Below, piece after piece: positions 1 to 9,729 of a stretch of DNA of 64,000 nt. Numbering within the stretch: position 1 is the first letter of the stretch; every line of letters starts with the position of its first letter. Below the pieces are notes generated by a model that was given only the letters and a program-made list of their open reading frames with translations, was not told the origin of the DNA and ran no database searches. The stretch covers positions 38,013 through 102,012 of the forward strand of contig JANYHZ010000020.1 of assembly GCA_025362135.1 (NCBI GenBank). Direction: 5' to 3'. Both the position numbers and the translations under genes were made by a program. The DNA is from Betaproteobacteria bacterium. GTDB taxonomy: Bacteria > Pseudomonadota > Gammaproteobacteria > Burkholderiales > Usitatibacteraceae.

Positions 1-194
1 GCAGCATATGGCGGCAATTTCGCAACCTGTGTTTCAACCCAGTGCACTGGCGGCAGCTTGCCGACCCAGGCCATGAGGGCCAGCATTTCATCCCAAACCC
101 ACTCCTCGAGAAAAATCCAGATTGCGAGGGGGATGCTGAAAAGACCACGAAATAAGCGGCGCAGGATGTTTTTGGGTGGCTCGTCGTTGCTCAT
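1..194 (-). CDS. Hypothetical membrane-associated protein, partial (runs off the left edge)
   Basis: Minus-strand reading from ATG at 194: MSNDEPPKNILRRLFRGLFSIPLAIWIFLEEWVWDEMLALMAWVGKLPPVHWVETQVAKLPPYA, open to the window edge; hydrophobic W-rich helix. Confidence 0.6.
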   Translation of the reverse strand, partial: MSNDEPPKNILRRLFRGLFSIPLAIWIFLEEWVWDEMLALMAWVGKLPPVHWVETQVAKLPPYA

Positions 195-339
195 GGGATC
201 GACCGGCGGATTACCCCAGGATCAAAAATACGCAAATTTCTTCGTACCAAGAAGCCCGACACTTGCGGTTCACCGATCACTTTGCTTTCTAGAAGCGCAT
301 GGATGTTGGGTTTATCGCATCGTTTGCAGGCTGCCAAAG

Positions 340-978
340 TCAGGCGCCCAACTCTATCTTTGCAATCCGCGCATCGAGCCGCGCAATGTCGTCGCGCAGG
401 GATTCATTTTGGCGAGCCAGTGATTCAAGCTCGCGCAAGGTGATGAATGCCTGACGCTCTTCGGTCAGGTATTCCGTCACATTTTCCGAGAGCCGTTGCC
501 CTGCTTGCTTTCGCCACGCGTCTGCGCGCCGTGCCGAATCAACCATACGATGGGCCGCGACATCCCCGACGACGCGGCTCAAGTCGGCCTCAACATCCCA
601 CTCAACGTTGCGCGCAATATCAGACAACGTTGCCGCCAATTCAGAATCACCCGTGAAGACGATTTGCGAAAGTGCAGTTGCGTCCTGTGTCGCGAGCCCG
701 GGCAGCAGTGACAATGGCAGCGACAAAGAGACGTCCGGTGTCGGCACCGTTGCTGCATTTCCCGTGTTGCCGACCAATTCCATCTCGCCATCGTGCGTAA
801 TCCGCATGCGCGTTGCGACGGGGCCAATCTGCACGGCAATCACTTTGCCCTGTTGCGCCTGCAAACGATCGCGTGCCGCCGGGTAGTCCGACAGCACGCG
901 GTTCAAAAACTTGATAACCGGAAAATGCAGGCTTTCTGCCAACATCAGGCCAACTGCTGAATTCCCGCCAGGAGCCAC
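340..978 (-). CDS. ubiJ: Ubiquinone biosynthesis accessory factor UbiJ (SCP2-like)
   Basis: 212-aa ORF with SCP2-like N-terminal half and C-terminal coiled coil; close to ubiE. Confidence 0.7.
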   Translation of the reverse strand: MAPGGNSAVGLMLAESLHFPVIKFLNRVLSDYPAARDRLQAQQGKVIAVQIGPVATRMRITHDGEMELVGNTGNAATVPTPDVSLSLPLSLLPGLATQDATALSQIVFTGDSELAATLSDIARNVEWDVEADLSRVVGDVAAHRMVDSARRADAWRKQAGQRLSENVTEYLTEERQAFITLRELESLARQNESLRDDIARLDARIAKIELGA

Positions 979-1880
979 GTCGATTTCGCGTCGTCGAGTC
1001 GCTTGACCACATGCCAGACTTCGTCGAACGCTTCAGCAGGCGCGCCAACGGTCTCGCGAATTTCCCCCGTGTAGCGCACGCTCGCGATGGCGCGCTGGCC
1101 TTCGGTGGTGACTTCGAGCACATTTACGTTCAGCGAGACAATTTCGGTCTTTTGCGGCGCATCACCGCGCTCCTGGATTTGCAAAGACAGCTCCGCGTAC
1201 ATTTCGGGCGTGGTGAAATCACGGATGTCGTTCACATCCTTGGTGTCATTTGCCGCTTGCAGCCGGATAAACGCAAAACGCGCCTGCCGCTCAAAGCCGT
1301 GGATATCGAAATCCGCCGGGATGCGCGGCTCGGATGCAACCACGGACGAAGTCACGGTGCCGGTATTGGTCATCAGCTTACTGCCAATTTCGGGCGCGCC
1401 TGAGGCGAGGCCGCCGGTCTGAAACGGTGTTGGCGCAACGGCGTAGGGGGCGTTGCCAGTGGCCGCGTATTGCAAGGGCGCTGTAGCGGCGGATCCGTTT
1501 TCCATCGCTTTCTTTCGCATAAACATGCGAAACAACATAAAGGCACCGAATGCCAGGCCTGCAAACAACAGAATGTCCATCATTTTGAGACCGCTAAAGC
1601 CACCGCCCATAAGCATCGACGCCAACAGTCCTCCTGCCGCGAGACCCGCAAGCGGCCCCAACCATCTGCTCATACCGGAAGGCGCAGCCGCCGTCGGCGC
1701 GACCGCCCCTGCCGGTGCCACTGCATTTTTGGCAGGCGGAGTGGGAGCCGTTTTCTGGATGCTTTCTTTTTGCATACCAGTGGATTTGCCGCCACCCAAA
1801 CGGCTCTTCGCTTCTGCGTCACCCACGGCAAATAACGTAGTGGATAACGCCAACAACACGATGATCAAAAAGTTCTTCAT
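945..1880 (-). CDS. Tim44-like domain membrane protein
   Basis: 311-aa ORF; signal peptide, Gly/Ala-rich TM segments, C-terminal Tim44-like domain (FDIHGFERQARFAFIRLQAANDTKDVNDIRDFTTPEMYAEL). Confidence 0.8.
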   Translation of the reverse strand: MKNFLIIVLLALSTTLFAVGDAEAKSRLGGGKSTGMQKESIQKTAPTPPAKNAVAPAGAVAPTAAAPSGMSRWLGPLAGLAAGGLLASMLMGGGFSGLKMMDILLFAGLAFGAFMLFRMFMRKKAMENGSAATAPLQYAATGNAPYAVAPTPFQTGGLASGAPEIGSKLMTNTGTVTSSVVASEPRIPADFDIHGFERQARFAFIRLQAANDTKDVNDIRDFTTPEMYAELSLQIQERGDAPQKTEIVSLNVNVLEVTTEGQRAIASVRYTGEIRETVGAPAEAFDEVWHVVKRLDDAKSTWLLAGIQQLA

Positions 1881-1957
1881 GGATTTTTCCTTTGATGATG
1901 TCCGGACGGCGACTTAAATTGGACGCTTGCCGGGGACTGCAACGTACACGTGCGGCA

Positions 1958-2299
1958 CTATTTCCCGATTCTTGCGCTGTAGGTGAGCTCGACATCCGCC
2001 CCCGTCTTGTTTTCCCACATGAGGCAATACGTTTCCTTTGCCCGGGCCTCATACAAGCCTGACTCAGCATTGGTACGATCAAGCTTGACCGGATAATAGA
2101 CCTGTTCACCCCGGTGATAGTGAAGATTAAAATTGAGCTTCGCCGCCGACTCAAAGCTGTACTCGATCTTCTGCGGCGGCGAGAGCGAGAGACATTTCTC
2201 AAAAATCTTGCCCGGCTTGATGATGACCGGCTTTGCCGCTTGTGAATATGCGCTGCCGGCCAGTACCGCGATTACCGTCGCCATAACGACACGCCTCAT
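1958..2299 (-). CDS. Hypothetical periplasmic protein
   Basis: 113-aa ORF with N-terminal signal peptide, adjacent to ubiE. Confidence 0.55.
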   Translation of the reverse strand: MRRVVMATVIAVLAGSAYSQAAKPVIIKPGKIFEKCLSLSPPQKIEYSFESAAKLNFNLHYHRGEQVYYPVKLDRTNAESGLYEARAKETYCLMWENKTGADVELTYSARIGK

Positions 2300-3030
2300 A
2301 GCTTTACTCCACGATGCAACGCCACAACACCGGCAGCGAGATTGAAGAATTCGACACGTTGCAACCCCGCCGTCTCCATCATGCTTTTGAGTGTTTCCTG
2401 GTCCGGATGCATGCGGATCGATTCGGCCAGATAACGGTAGCTCGCTTCATCCCGCGCCACATATTTTCCAAGTATCGGCAATATATTGAACGAGTATGCG
2501 TCATATAACTTGTTTAAGCTTGTGTGCACTTTTGAAAATTCAAGTACCAACAAGCGCCCTCCGGGCTTCAACACCCGTGCCATTTCAGCCAGCGCCACGT
2601 CCTTGTGCGTCATATTTCGTAAACCGAACGCGACTGACACGAGATCAAATGATTCGCTGGCGAATGGCAGCTTTTCCGCGTCACATAACGCCGCGGGTAG
2701 CGAATGCCCGCCATTGATCAGTCGGTCACGACCAATCTTCAACATCGCCGCGTTAATATCGGTTTGCCAGACCTGCCCCTGTGCACCCACCCGCTTCGCG
2801 AAGGCCAGCGCCAGATCACCTGAGCCTGAGGCAACATCCAGAACCTTCTCGCCAGGCTTTACGTTGGCCAAATCAACTGTGAAGCGCTTCCACAGCCGAT
2901 GCATGCCACCAGACATGAGATCGTTCATCACATCGTAAGAGGGTGCGACGGACTTGAAAACCTCGCGGACTTTGCCCGATTTTTCCCCCTCTGGCACCTG
3001 CTGGAAACCAAAATGCGTTGCGTTACTCAT
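2296..3030 (-). CDS. ubiE: Ubiquinone/menaquinone biosynthesis C-methyltransferase
   Basis: 244 aa; [43 protein letters not shown] and SAM-binding [12 protein letters not shown] are typical of UbiE. Confidence 0.95.
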   Translation of the reverse strand: MSNATHFGFQQVPEGEKSGKVREVFKSVAPSYDVMNDLMSGGMHRLWKRFTVDLANVKPGEKVLDVASGSGDLALAFAKRVGAQGQVWQTDINAAMLKIGRDRLINGGHSLPAALCDAEKLPFASESFDLVSVAFGLRNMTHKDVALAEMARVLKPGGRLLVLEFSKVHTSLNKLYDAYSFNILPILGKYVARDEASYRYLAESIRMHPDQETLKSMMETAGLQRVEFFNLAAGVVALHRGVKL

Positions 3031-3421
3031 TTTTCACCCACGTTCTGCGCTCTTCGTATGCCGTCACACAAAAGACCTTCCACGCACCCTCGCGCCGACG
3101 AAGCGCATAAGCGGTGTTGAAACACTGTGGCGCTTTATCTTTGCGGGTTATTTTCCACCCCAGATCAGCGACGCAAAAATCGTTGCCCTGCGGCATGAAT
3201 GACCGCTTCTCAAATTCCGCCCGCAGAAAACCGTCGCCTGCATATTGCGCGCAAAGCGCGACGTTGTTCGCGCTGAGCGCATCAACATCAAGAAATATTC
3301 CGCTGCCACCTGCATGTGCAATCATCGCAGGGATGGCGTAGTGCGCCGAAACGGCATGACCATCGAGGCGATTGAAGGCGTCGCGATACGTTTCAAAGAA
3401 ATGGTGTATTTCCTTCGGCAT
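3023..3421 (-). CDS. NTF2/SnoaL-like hypothetical protein
   Basis: 132-aa ORF; pattern resembles small SnoaL/DUF4440-type proteins. Confidence 0.5.
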   Translation of the reverse strand: MPKEIHHFFETYRDAFNRLDGHAVSAHYAIPAMIAHAGGSGIFLDVDALSANNVALCAQYAGDGFLRAEFEKRSFMPQGNDFCVADLGWKITRKDKAPQCFNTAYALRRREGAWKVFCVTAYEERRTWVKNE

Positions 3422-3426
3422 TGCGT

Positions 3427-3798
3427 CTACTCCCGACTGGCACCGGCCTGCGTCATGCGTGCGAGATACGATTGCCAGTAATCATCCTGCCGCGTACCCA
3501 AGTCGTGAAAATAGTCCCAAGCGTAGAGCCCCGTATCGTGGCCATCCGAGAAGACCAGCTTGACCGCATACGTACCGGTCGGCTCGATCGCCTTTATTTC
3601 CACGTTTTTCTTGCCGACCTGTAAAACTTCCTGCCCTGGACCGTGGCCCCGCACTTCGGCCGAAGGCGAATAAACGCGCAGAAACTCGCAACTGAAACGG
3701 AAGGTATTGCCGTCGTCGAACACAATCTCGAGTTGGCGCGATTTCTGGTGCAACTTGATATCAGTCGGGCGCGGAGAATTGGGGGTTAAACCGGACAT
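3427..3798 (-). CDS. DUF971 (gamma-butyrobetaine hydroxylase-like N-terminal domain) protein
   Basis: PTDIKLHQKSRQLEIVFDDGNTFRFSCEFLRVYSPSAEVRGHG matches the DUF971 pattern. Confidence 0.85.
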   Translation of the reverse strand: MSGLTPNSPRPTDIKLHQKSRQLEIVFDDGNTFRFSCEFLRVYSPSAEVRGHGPGQEVLQVGKKNVEIKAIEPTGTYAVKLVFSDGHDTGLYAWDYFHDLGTRQDDYWQSYLARMTQAGASRE

Positions 3799-3882
3799 TT
3801 TTTCATCTGGAAGTGCTTGTCGAAATCCAATGATACCGCGCTGGCGGTCAGCCCCAACCTTTTGTATTCAGCGGTCACGAAA

Positions 3883-3900
3883 CTGTCATGCTGCTGAAAT
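3883..3900 (+). promoter_or_regulatory. Putative Pho box upstream of phoB
   Basis: CTGTCAT-GCTG-CTGAAAT fits the 7-4-7 Pho box layout (CTGTCAT-N4-CTGTCAT), 36 bp before the phoB ATG. Confidence 0.6.
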
Positions 3901-3936
3901 ATGCTCCAATTCGTTTTCACTAGAGAGCGCTCGATA

Positions 3937-4623
3937 ATGAACCCGACAATCATGGTCGTCGAAGACGAACCGGCCATCCAGGACTTAATCCAGATCAATC
4001 TTGAGATGGGCGGCTATCGCGTACTCATCCACGGCAATGGCGAGGACGCATTGAAACACATTCAGCACGAACTGCCTGACCTGGCCCTGCTCGACTGGAT
4101 GCTCCCCGGTATCAGCGGCATCGAATTGGCGAAGAAACTTCGCGGCGATTCGCGCACAAAATCGCTGCCGATCATTCTGCTGACGGCAAAGGGCGCGGAG
4201 GAAGACAAGATAAAAGGGCTCGGATCGGGTGCCGACGATTACATCACCAAGCCGTTTTCGCTGCGCGAACTGGAGGCGCGCATCAAGGCGGTGCTTCGCC
4301 GTCGCGCGCCGGAGCTCACGCAGGACGTCATTGAGTTTCATGGCCTGAAGCTGGACCCTGCCTCCCACAAGGTCTCGGGTTTCGGCAAGACCCTCAGCAT
4401 GGGTCCGACGGAATTTCGTCTGCTGCATTTCTTCATGACACATCAGGAGCGCGTGTATTCACGTACCCAGTTGCTCGATTTTGTGTGGGGAGACCACGTA
4501 TTCATTGAGGAACGCACGGTCGATGTGCACATCCGTCGCCTGCGTGCCGCACTGTCTCCTTCCAAACACGAGGCGTTGATACAAACTGTGCGGGGTAGCG
4601 GCTATCGGTTCGCGAAAGACTGA
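3937..4623 (+). CDS. phoB: Phosphate regulon response regulator PhoB
   Basis: Receiver plus winged-helix DNA-binding protein (MNPTIMVVEDEPAIQDLI...HIRRLRAALSPSKHEALIQTVRGSGYRFAKD); start placed at ATG 3937 rather than the longer ORF start. Confidence 0.92.
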   Translation: MNPTIMVVEDEPAIQDLIQINLEMGGYRVLIHGNGEDALKHIQHELPDLALLDWMLPGISGIELAKKLRGDSRTKSLPIILLTAKGAEEDKIKGLGSGADDYITKPFSLRELEARIKAVLRRRAPELTQDVIEFHGLKLDPASHKVSGFGKTLSMGPTEFRLLHFFMTHQERVYSRTQLLDFVWGDHVFIEERTVDVHIRRLRAALSPSKHEALIQTVRGSGYRFAKD

Positions 4624-4685
4624 TTGCACCGGCACTTTTCAACAGGACAACCCAACGCGGCAAGAAGCGTTAACATGAGGCCGAC

Positions 4686-6083
4686 ATGATTCTGCCCTCG
4701 CGCCTTCCGCCCGTTTCCCCCGCCACCAAATTTCTGCTGGTGTCGTTACTCCGCGTGGGCGCACTAGCAGCATTCGTTGGCGGCGTCGCCACCTTGGCTG
4801 GCGGTGTCGGCTATGGCGTGCTGGCCGGCGCACTGATTGTGTTCGCGGCCTTCGGCTATTACGCATGGAAATTGGCCCAGCTTTCCGACTGGCTGCGCGA
4901 GCCGACGGCAGCCACACTACCGGATGCGGATGGCCTCTGGGGCGACGTGCTCATACAGCTCTATCGCATGCTGCGTGATGAGCGGCTCAGCAGGCAGTCG
5001 CTCGCCGACACTTTGTCGCGCTTTCAGCAGGCTGCGTCCGCGCTGCCTGACGGCGCAGTCATGCTCGACAACGCGTACAACATTGTGTGGCTTAACCCCA
5101 CTGCCGAAACACACTGGGACATTTCGCGCCGAGATGACCGGATGCAGACCATTACCTATTTGATTCGCTACCCGGAATTCATCGAATACCTCAACGCGCG
5201 CCAATACGGCGTGCCGCTGACGATGAAGCTTACTCGTGCCGATGTCGGTGGTGCTCCCAAAGAGTTGGTCTTCACGGTGCAACTGGTGCCGTTTGGCGAT
5301 GAGCAGATGCTATTGCTTTCACGCGACATAACCGAATACGAGCGGCTCGAAACCATCCGACGCGACTTCGTGGCCAATGTCTCCCACGAACTTCGCACAC
5401 CCATCACGGTTTTGTCGGGTTTTCTGGAAACGATGACGACTGCTGCTACAGCGGGGACGGGCAGCCCGGTGCTGCTTGAAAAAGCGCTCGCACACATGAG
5501 TGCGCAGGCGGCGCGGATGCAGCGATTGGTCGAAGACTTGCTCACTCTTTCCAGACTGGAAGACGAAAGCCATCGCCTGGCGGAAGCGCCAATCAATGTG
5601 CCGGAACTGGTGCACGCACTCGCGGCTGAGGCCGAACAGTTGTCCAATGGCAGACACACGATTTCGGTAGGCGCGGCACCAATTTGGCTCATCGGCAATC
5701 GCGACGAAATAACCAGCGCGTTCAGCAACCTGATCACCAACGCTGTGCGTTACACCCCGCCCGGCGGAAAAATCGACGTCACCTGGGAATTGGAAGACGG
5801 CGCTCCCCTGTTTCGCGTCGCCGATAGCGGCGAAGGCATCGCGCCGGAGCATATTCCGCGACTCACGGAGCGCTTCTACCGTGTTGATCGCGGCCGCTCG
5901 CAGGCGACCGGCGGTACCGGACTGGGCCTGGCCATCGTGAAGCATGTATTGATGCGGCACGGAGGTCGCCTCGAAATCAAAAGCTCACGCGCCGTCAACG
6001 AACACGGCACGCAATTTACGGCCCGCTTCCCCATCGCGCGGGCATGCGCGTCGGAACCGAGACCGCAGGCGGTCGCGGCGTAA
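4686..6083 (+). CDS. phoR: Phosphate regulon sensor histidine kinase PhoR
   Basis: Two N-terminal TMs, PAS region, HisKA (RRDFVANVSHELRTPITVLSGFLETM) and HATPase; directly follows phoB. Confidence 0.92.
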   Translation: MILPSRLPPVSPATKFLLVSLLRVGALAAFVGGVATLAGGVGYGVLAGALIVFAAFGYYAWKLAQLSDWLREPTAATLPDADGLWGDVLIQLYRMLRDERLSRQSLADTLSRFQQAASALPDGAVMLDNAYNIVWLNPTAETHWDISRRDDRMQTITYLIRYPEFIEYLNARQYGVPLTMKLTRADVGGAPKELVFTVQLVPFGDEQMLLLSRDITEYERLETIRRDFVANVSHELRTPITVLSGFLETMTTAATAGTGSPVLLEKALAHMSAQAARMQRLVEDLLTLSRLEDESHRLAEAPINVPELVHALAAEAEQLSNGRHTISVGAAPIWLIGNRDEITSAFSNLITNAVRYTPPGGKIDVTWELEDGAPLFRVADSGEGIAPEHIPRLTERFYRVDRGRSQATGGTGLGLAIVKHVLMRHGGRLEIKSSRAVNEHGTQFTARFPIARACASEPRPQAVAA

Positions 6084-6127
6084 TGCCCATCGGATAGAAT
6101 GTCGCCATTGCCTTACTGATTTCCAAC

Positions 6128-6526
6128 ATGATCGGCATTCTGATCGTCGCCCACGGTACGCTGGGTGAAAGTTTGATTCACTGCGCCAGCCACGTGATGG
6201 GCAAACGCCCACTCTATCTGCGCCAGCTTGGGGTCACCGTGCACGATGACCCGGAGGCGCTTTTGCCGCAGGGTCGGGATTTGATACGATTCCTCGATCA
6301 GGGCCAGGGCGTGCTGGTAATGACAGATATTTTCGGCGCAACACCTTCGAACATCGCCTGCAATTTGCTGGTGCCGGACCGGGTGCAAGGCGTCTCCGGT
6401 ATCAATATGCCGATGCTCATCAAGGCCCTGACGTACCGCGAAAAGCCGATGGAAATACTGATTCAGAAAACGCTGGCGGCGGCACAGGAAGGCGTGATCC
6501 GCATGGCCGTTGTGGCGGAACCCTGA
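6128..6526 (+). CDS. PTS fructose/mannose-type EIIA component
   Basis: MIGILIVAHGTLGESLIHCASHVMG: EIIA-Man type active-site His motif; next to HPr. Confidence 0.88.
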   Translation: MIGILIVAHGTLGESLIHCASHVMGKRPLYLRQLGVTVHDDPEALLPQGRDLIRFLDQGQGVLVMTDIFGATPSNIACNLLVPDRVQGVSGINMPMLIKALTYREKPMEILIQKTLAAAQEGVIRMAVVAEP

Positions 6527-6528
6527 TC

Positions 6529-6798
6529 ATGCTGAAGCGCGAAATTGAGATCATCAACAAGCTGGGTCTGCACGCACGTGCCTCGGCCAGGCTTACCCAG
6601 ACGTCGGGACAATTCCAGTGCGCGGTGTTCGTTTCCAAGGCAGGCCGACGGGTGAACGCCAAATCGATTATGGGCGTCATGATGCTGGCAGCAGGCAAAG
6701 GCACGAAGCTGGAACTTGAAACCGACGGAATCGACGAGGCCGATGCAATGGCGGCAGTGGTGGCGCTGATCACCGACAAGTTCGGCGAGGGCGAATAA
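6529..6798 (+). CDS. ptsH: HPr family phosphocarrier protein
   Basis: IINKLGLHARASARLTQTSGQF matches the HPr active site. Confidence 0.93.
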   Translation: MLKREIEIINKLGLHARASARLTQTSGQFQCAVFVSKAGRRVNAKSIMGVMMLAAGKGTKLELETDGIDEADAMAAVVALITDKFGEGE

Positions 6799-6813
6799 TG
6801 GTCACAAATAGGA

Positions 6814-6881
6814 AAAACACAAGCATTGGTGCGGATCGCAGGGCATTTTATGTCTGCAAGCCGCACCAATGCTTGTGTTTT
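6814..6881 (+). repeat. Dispersed palindromic element, copy 1 (plus orientation)
   Basis: Perfect 21-bp inverted repeat AAAACACAAGCATTGGTGCGG / CCGCACCAATGCTTGTGTTTT with 26-nt loop ATCGCAGGGCATTTTATGTCTGCAAG; related copies elsewhere in the window. Confidence 0.9.
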
Positions 6882-6892
6882 GTTCGTGCGAC

Positions 6893-8632
6893 ATGAGTTT
6901 TACGCTGCACGGCCTTGGTGTCAGCGGCGGCATTGCCATTGGCCATGCGCACCTTCTTACCAGCGCATCGCTCGAAGTCGATCACTACTCGATTCCCGAA
7001 GAATTCATCGGACGCGAAGTACGGCGATTCGACAAGGGCGTGAAACAGGTGCGGGCCGAACTCGATGCGCTGGAGCGGAATCTGCAAACCTCGCAGCGTG
7101 GCGACGCGACCAGCGACATGGCCGCCTTCGTGACCGTGCATCGCATGATTCTCGATGATGCAACATTTTCTGATGCCCCGCGGGAGATCATCAAGCGCGA
7201 AGCCTGTAACGCGGAATGGGCGCTGAAGCTCCAGTTGGACGAGCTGCTCGCGCACTTTGCTGAAGTGCAGGACGAATATCTTCGCGAACGCAAAACCGAT
7301 GTTCGTCAGGTGGCCGAGCGTGTGGTCGCGGCGCTCACCGGGCAGGGTGGCGTGGTGCCGGAGAAATTGCGCGCGCGCGCTGAAGACACGATTCTCGTTG
7401 CGCGCGACCTTTCGCCCGCCGATGTCATTTTGTTCAAGGATCACAAGGTCGCCGCATTTGTGACGGACCTCGGCGGGCAAACCTCGCACACGGCCATACT
7501 CGCGCGCAGCCTGGCGATTCCGGCCATCGTCGCCTTGCACACCTCGCGCGAGCTGGTGCGCGAGGATGAGCTCATCATCATCGATGGTACGCAAGGCGTG
7601 CTGATCGTCGAGCCGGACGAAACGGTATTGGCCGAATACCGGCTCAAGCAAAGCCAATGGAAGCTTGAGCGCCAGAAGTTGTCGCGTATCAAGACCGCGG
7701 CAGCCGATACACTCGACGGCACACACGTCGAGTTGCATGCCAATATTGAATTGCCCGGCGATCTGGACAGCGTGAAAGCCTCCGGCGCATCCGGCGTCGG
7801 TCTTTTCCGCAGCGAGTTCCTGTTTATGAACCGCAAAGACCTGCCCCCGGAAGACGAGCAATTCGAAGCCTACAAGCATGTTGCCGAAGGCATGAAAGGC
7901 AAGCCCGTAGTGGTCCGCACGCTCGACATCGGCGCGGACAAATCGCTGGGCGGGCCGGATCAGGGGCCCGCACATTCCGCGCTGGGGTTGCGTGCCATTC
8001 GCTATTGCCTGGCCGAGCCGCAGATTTTCAATACCCAACTGCGCGCCATTCTGCGTGCTTCGCGTTTTGGTGATATTCGCATCCTGATCCCGATGCTGGT
8101 TTCGGCCAACGAAATCACGCAGACCTTTGCCGCCATCGCGCGCGCCAAGGAGCAACTGAAACAGGAAGGAAAGAAGTTCAACGACAACATACTGGTGGGC
8201 GGCATGATCGAGATTCCGGCCGCCGCGATTGCCCTGCCGATGTTCCTGAAGCATCTCGATTTCATCTCCATCGGTACCAACGACCTGATCCAGTACACTC
8301 TTGCCATTGATCGCACCGACGATACCGTTGCTCACCTGTACGATCCATTGCATCCGGCGGTATTGTTGCTGATTTCCAGCGTGATCCGGCAGGCAAACGA
8401 TGCCGGTGTGCCGGTGACGGTATGTGGCGAAATGGCAGGCGACGTTCAATTGACCCGCCTCCTGCTGGGATTCGGACTGCGCGATTTCTCGATGCATCCT
8501 GCCAATCTTCTGTTGGTAAAGCAGCGGGTGCTGATGTCGAACCTGCCCGACATCCTGCCGATCGCGAACAGGATTCTCAAAGCGGACGACCCCGACAAAC
8601 TGCGCGCGCTGGTTGCTAAATTGAACGTTTGA
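6893..8632 (+). CDS. ptsI: Phosphoenolpyruvate-protein phosphotransferase (PTS enzyme I)
   Basis: DLGGQTSHTAILARSLAIPAIV and LLGFGLRDFSMHPANLL are EI motifs; start at MSFTLHG (6893), since the longer ORF starts inside the palindrome. Confidence 0.93.
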   Translation: MSFTLHGLGVSGGIAIGHAHLLTSASLEVDHYSIPEEFIGREVRRFDKGVKQVRAELDALERNLQTSQRGDATSDMAAFVTVHRMILDDATFSDAPREIIKREACNAEWALKLQLDELLAHFAEVQDEYLRERKTDVRQVAERVVAALTGQGGVVPEKLRARAEDTILVARDLSPADVILFKDHKVAAFVTDLGGQTSHTAILARSLAIPAIVALHTSRELVREDELIIIDGTQGVLIVEPDETVLAEYRLKQSQWKLERQKLSRIKTAAADTLDGTHVELHANIELPGDLDSVKASGASGVGLFRSEFLFMNRKDLPPEDEQFEAYKHVAEGMKGKPVVVRTLDIGADKSLGGPDQGPAHSALGLRAIRYCLAEPQIFNTQLRAILRASRFGDIRILIPMLVSANEITQTFAAIARAKEQLKQEGKKFNDNILVGGMIEIPAAAIALPMFLKHLDFISIGTNDLIQYTLAIDRTDDTVAHLYDPLHPAVLLLISSVIRQANDAGVPVTVCGEMAGDVQLTRLLLGFGLRDFSMHPANLLLVKQRVLMSNLPDILPIANRILKADDPDKLRALVAKLNV

Positions 8633-8718
8633 TATAAAGGCATCGTCTCAGCGCTGTCATGTTATTCGCAGCGATCCCGAATTGAATCACCGACCCTGAC
8701 CATCTACCCAGTCACCCC

Positions 8719-9084
8719 ATGCTCAATGAAATCCAGGACGTTACCCAATATGAAACCGGCAAACATCGCCGCTGGTTTCACGATGACAATTTCGACCTCT
8801 ATACGTGGGAAACGCCCGACGGCGCGTTGCAGGGCTTTCAGCTTTGTTACGCCAAACTCGGCAAGGAGCGCGCGCTGCGCTGGTCACCCGAGGTCGGCTA
8901 TTCGCATGAAGGCGTTGATGCACCGGAAGACAAGCCCGGCCGCAGCATGAGTGCGCTGTTTGTGGCCGATGGCGTGTTTGACGCCAACAATGTTGAAACT
9001 ATTTTTGAAAACGCTGCGCTGGAAATGCCGGACAAGTTCCGCCGTTTTGTTCTGGACCGTATTCGCGCATACAGCCAGTTGTAG
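8719..9084 (+). CDS. Hypothetical protein
   Basis: Clean 121-aa ORF in codirectional context; no recognised domain. Confidence 0.6.
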   Translation: MLNEIQDVTQYETGKHRRWFHDDNFDLYTWETPDGALQGFQLCYAKLGKERALRWSPEVGYSHEGVDAPEDKPGRSMSALFVADGVFDANNVETIFENAALEMPDKFRRFVLDRIRAYSQL

Positions 9085-9125
9085 GGGCGCAGCGCACTGC
9101 TATTGCTGTCAACGGTAACGTATCC

Positions 9126-9662
9126 ATGCTTCGACTTCTCGTCTCATTGTCAGCCGCCCTGCTGCTTGCCGGATGTACCTCGGTTCCATTCCTCTCCGGC
9201 GAAATTCGCATGACGGCCGACGAGCTCACGCAGCGGATGGCGCGCCGTTTCCCCCTTGAGAAAAGTGTCGCGGGTTTGCTCGATGTGACGCTGGTGCGGG
9301 CACGGGTGGAATTGAACGCAGACGAACAGCGCATCGCCACCAGCGTGGATGTCATTGTCAAGCTGGCGCTGACGGGTCGCACCGTCACCGGGACATTGAA
9401 AGTTTCCGGGCGACCGGAATACAGTGCCGCATCCCGTTCGCTGTTTCTGCGCGATGCACGCGTCGAACAAATCCGCATGGATAACACGCCCGATGCGCTA
9501 TCGGCCGGGCTGGCGAAAGCGGCATCAAGCTTCGCCCGGGATGCATTCGAAGACAAGCCTCTATACACCTTCAGTGCAGAATATTTGACCAGATACGGCG
9601 TGCGCGTTGAACCCGAACGAATCGAGGTCAGGGCGGATGCGCTGGTACTGAAGGTGAAGTGA
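9126..9662 (+). CDS. DUF1439-like lipoprotein
   Basis: Lipobox (LLAGCTS) and YceB/DUF1439-like pattern. Confidence 0.65.
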   Translation: MLRLLVSLSAALLLAGCTSVPFLSGEIRMTADELTQRMARRFPLEKSVAGLLDVTLVRARVELNADEQRIATSVDVIVKLALTGRTVTGTLKVSGRPEYSAASRSLFLRDARVEQIRMDNTPDALSAGLAKAASSFARDAFEDKPLYTFSAEYLTRYGVRVEPERIEVRADALVLKVK

Positions 9663-9729
9663 CGGCAGATCGTTTCGCGCCACCTCCAACGGTAACGCGG
9701 AGTGCGCCGAACTTGAAACGCAATGTTGG

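Noticed and set aside
6848-8497. 549-aa ORF antisense to ptsI
   Set aside because: Mirror ORF of a high-GC coding frame; composition is His/Gln/Arg-rich and ptsI is unambiguous.
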